Shown here: positions 62,505 through 64,000 of the stretch, piece after piece
How positions within the stretch are numbered: the first letter of the stretch is position 1
Layout of the letters: every line of letters starts with the position of its first letter
From: Pseudomonadota bacterium
GTDB taxonomy: Bacteria > Pseudomonadota > Gammaproteobacteria > Xanthomonadales > Xanthomonadaceae
NCBI GenBank assembly: GCA_018241125.1
Contig: JAFEEL010000013.1
Coordinates: forward strand, 94,043 to 158,042
Reading direction: 5' to 3'
DNA length: 64,000 bases
The notes under the pieces: generated by a model
What the model saw: only the letters and a program-made list of their open reading frames with translations
Database searches by the model: none
Told to the model about the DNA's origin: nothing
Translations under genes and position numbers: made by a program

Positions 62505-62575
62505 ACCGCCAAGTTTGGCGGTACGGTTAGCGGTAGGTTGGCAGCCGCCCGGCCGCCTACCGCCAAAAAAGGATG
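62505..62575. repeat. inverted TACCGCCA repeats upstream of the integrase
   Basis: TACCGCCAAGTTTGGCGGTA is a perfect palindrome near 62507-62526, followed by further GCGGTAGG and CTACCGCC copies up to the integrase ribosome site. They are candidate regulator or integrase-arm binding sites. Confidence 0.55.
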
Positions 62576-62580
62576 CTGCC

Positions 62581-63861
62581 ATGCCCAAGCGCCTGAACCC
62601 GCTTTCCCCGTCGGCGATCGCCAACGCCAAGCCGAAGGATTCCCCATACGCTGTCCGTGATGGTCTGGGCCTGTTCGTGATGGTCAACCCCGACGGCGCC
62701 AAGCTATGGCGCTTCGACTACCGCAGGCCCGTAACTGCCAAGCGCAACACCCTGAGCCTAGGCACCTACCCCGACGTGTCCTTGAAGCGTGCGCGCGAAA
62801 AGCGCGACGAAGCCCGCAAGCTGCTGGCCGATGGCATCGACCCGGGCGTGAAGCGGCAGGCAGAGAAAACCGCCGCCGTCGAGCGTGCTGCTAACAGCTT
62901 TGAGGCGGTCGCGCGGGAATGGCTGCTGGTGCGCAAGCCCGGCTGGACGGAAAAACAGCACGACAAGGAAGCGAAGCGGCTGGAAAAGCACGCATTCCCC
63001 TACGTCGGCCACCGCGCCATTGCCGAGCTCGACGTGGACGATATCCGCCCCTTGATCGAGCGCGTATGGAATGCCGGATACCTGGAACAGGCACATCGGC
63101 TGCGGTTCCAGTTGAGCCGCGTCTACCGCTTCGCCATCGGCACCAAGCGCGCCAAGCATGACCCTGCCGCCGCCCTGAGCGAAGTCTTGCCCAGTCGCCG
63201 CGACATGGTGAAGTCGCGCATGCCCACAATTACGGACACGGCGCGCGTGGCCGAGCTGCTGCGCGCAATGGATGGATTCACCGGCTCGCCCATCGTCGCC
63301 GCCGCCCTGAAGCTGGCACCGCTGTGGTTTTGCCGCCCCGGCGAGATTCGCATGGCCGAATGGGTGAACTTCGACTTGGACGGCGAGCATCCCACCTACC
63401 GCGTGCCGCCGATCATCCGCAAGTTGAAGAAGCGCGAGAAGTTGCACCCCGACACCCCGCCGCACGTCATCCCGTTGTCCTCGCAAGCGCTGGCGATCTT
63501 GCGCGAGCTGCAACCGCTGACCGGGCGCGGCCAGTGCTTGTTCCCCGGCGCGCGCAGTGCCAAGCGATCCATGAGCGACGGTGCAGTGAACGCCGCGCTG
63601 GCCCGGATGGGTTTCAAGGGCGAGATGGTCGGGCACGGATTCCGCGACATGGCGAGCACCATGCTCCGCGAGATGGGATGGTCGCGCGAAGCCGTCGAAG
63701 CGCAGTTGTCGCACAAGGTCGGCGGAACCGAAGGCGTCTACAACATGGCACAGCACCTGCCCGAACGCCGCAAGATGATGCAGGCATGGGGCGACTATCT
63801 GGATGCGCTGCGCACCGGCTCGAACGTGGTTCCGTTCAGGCGCGACGCTGCCAGCGCATAA
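62581..63861 (+). CDS. int: tyrosine-type integrase (P4/DUF4102 family)
   Basis: About 426 residues from the ATG at 62581 with AAGGA 11 nt upstream (an open frame runs to 62464). N-terminal DUF4102 arm (LGLFVMVNPDGAKLWRFDYR, LGTYPDVSLKRAREKRDEA), a SAM-like core-binding domain, and the catalytic domain: Arg in LWFCRPGEIRMAEW, HxxR in VGHGFRDMASTML, His in AQLSHKVGGTEGV, and the Tyr nucleophile in VYNMAQHLPERR. P4-type integrases insert islands at tRNA 3' ends; the adjacent tRNA-Met fits. The rest of the element lies beyond the window. Confidence 0.95.
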   Translation: MPKRLNPLSPSAIANAKPKDSPYAVRDGLGLFVMVNPDGAKLWRFDYRRPVTAKRNTLSLGTYPDVSLKRAREKRDEARKLLADGIDPGVKRQAEKTAAVERAANSFEAVAREWLLVRKPGWTEKQHDKEAKRLEKHAFPYVGHRAIAELDVDDIRPLIERVWNAGYLEQAHRLRFQLSRVYRFAIGTKRAKHDPAAALSEVLPSRRDMVKSRMPTITDTARVAELLRAMDGFTGSPIVAAALKLAPLWFCRPGEIRMAEWVNFDLDGEHPTYRVPPIIRKLKKREKLHPDTPPHVIPLSSQALAILRELQPLTGRGQCLFPGARSAKRSMSDGAVNAALARMGFKGEMVGHGFRDMASTMLREMGWSREAVEAQLSHKVGGTEGVYNMAQHLPERRKMMQAWGDYLDALRTGSNVVPFRRDAASA

Positions 63862-63877
63862 TCGAACCGCCACGCCT

Positions 63878-63991
63878 AGCAGGCTGTTGAAAAACAGCCT
63901 GCTGATGCGATCCATGGACGGATCGCACGCCAATCAAACACGCAAGTGTTTGATTTGGCGGAGCCGAGTACGGGCATGTACCGGACTCGGC
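63878..63991. repeat. array of four consecutive perfect hairpins
   Basis: Stem 1: 63878-63887 with 63894-63903 (the pair AGCAGGCTGTT/AACAGCCTGCT, 11 bp). Stem 2: TGCGATCC 63906-63913 / GGATCGCA 63920-63927. Stem 3: AATCAAACAC 63932-63941 / GTGTTTGATT 63946-63955. Stem 4: GCCGAGT 63963-63969 / ACTCGGC 63985-63991. They follow each other with 2-10 nt gaps directly after the integrase stop. The last bases, GCGTTGAAA, may start another unit. No open frame is supported here. Confidence 0.8.
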
Positions 63992-64000
63992 GCGTTGAAA

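Overview
The window is a high-GC, densely coded stretch of a gammaproteobacterial chromosome. Gene order (lptE-holA-nadD-rsfS; tig-clpP-clpX-lon-hup-ppiD; rplU-rpmA-obgE; ribF-ileS-lspA-ispH), TamAB, a TTG/GTG-tolerant start usage and abundant dispersed repeats fit the Lysobacterales/Xanthomonadales (Rhodanobacteraceae or Xanthomonadaceae-like). This taxonomic placement is inference from content, not a database match.

Layout. 1-7.4 kb: a Ser/Thr kinase with a C-terminal formylglycine-generating-enzyme-like domain (runs off the left edge), a CnoX-type thioredoxin-TPR protein, an exported amidohydrolase and a KdpDE-like two-component system without adjacent kdpFABC. 7.5-13.2 kb: leuS, lptE, holA, nadD, rsfS in one direction. 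13.2-14.4 kb: a repeat-rich spacer with five tRNA genes (Pro, Arg, His, Lys, Leu). 14.5-24.5 kb: protein quality control (tig, clpP, clpX, lon, ppiD) with hupB, two more tRNAs (Val, Asp) and mdh; lon has a good heat-shock (sigma-32) type promoter. 24.6-30.1 kb: tamB and tamA on the minus strand. 30.2-35 kb: vapBC toxin-antitoxin, a FlgO/TPR protein and prpBC of the methylcitrate cycle. 35-45.4 kb is accessory in character: a sensor kinase and a LuxR-type regulator that converge and overlap, a membrane-anchored unknown, three small exported unknowns, a glutathione transferase, a SleB-like hydrolase, a truncated glutathione transferase copy, and a divergent Ser/Thr kinase-ECF sigma pair. 45.5-58.7 kb: fadH, an exported unknown, ribosomal proteins L21, L27 and S20, obgE, murJ, ribF-ileS-lspA-cupin-ispH, tRNA-Thr. 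58.7-62.2 kb: a lipoprotein, a His/Lys-rich exported protein, a diguanylate cyclase with a haem-type sensor domain, a TraR/DksA zinc-finger protein and a YbhB-family protein. 62.3-64 kb: tRNA-Met followed by a P4-type integrase, the probable left boundary of an integrative element, ending in an array of four perfect hairpins.

The most unusual structure is in the repeats. Two essential genes carry palindrome-rich segments inserted in frame: holA (about 46 codons) and ileS (about 38 codons). A relative of the ileS repeat lies just upstream of clpP. Separately, several intergenic spacers contain short-period purine-rich tracts with matching pyrimidine-rich tracts in inverted orientation (tRNA-Arg/tRNA-His and rpmA/obgE spacers; single arms after rsfS and before mdh). 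These resemble a hairpin-forming repeat family. Whether it is described elsewhere cannot be settled from the sequence alone.
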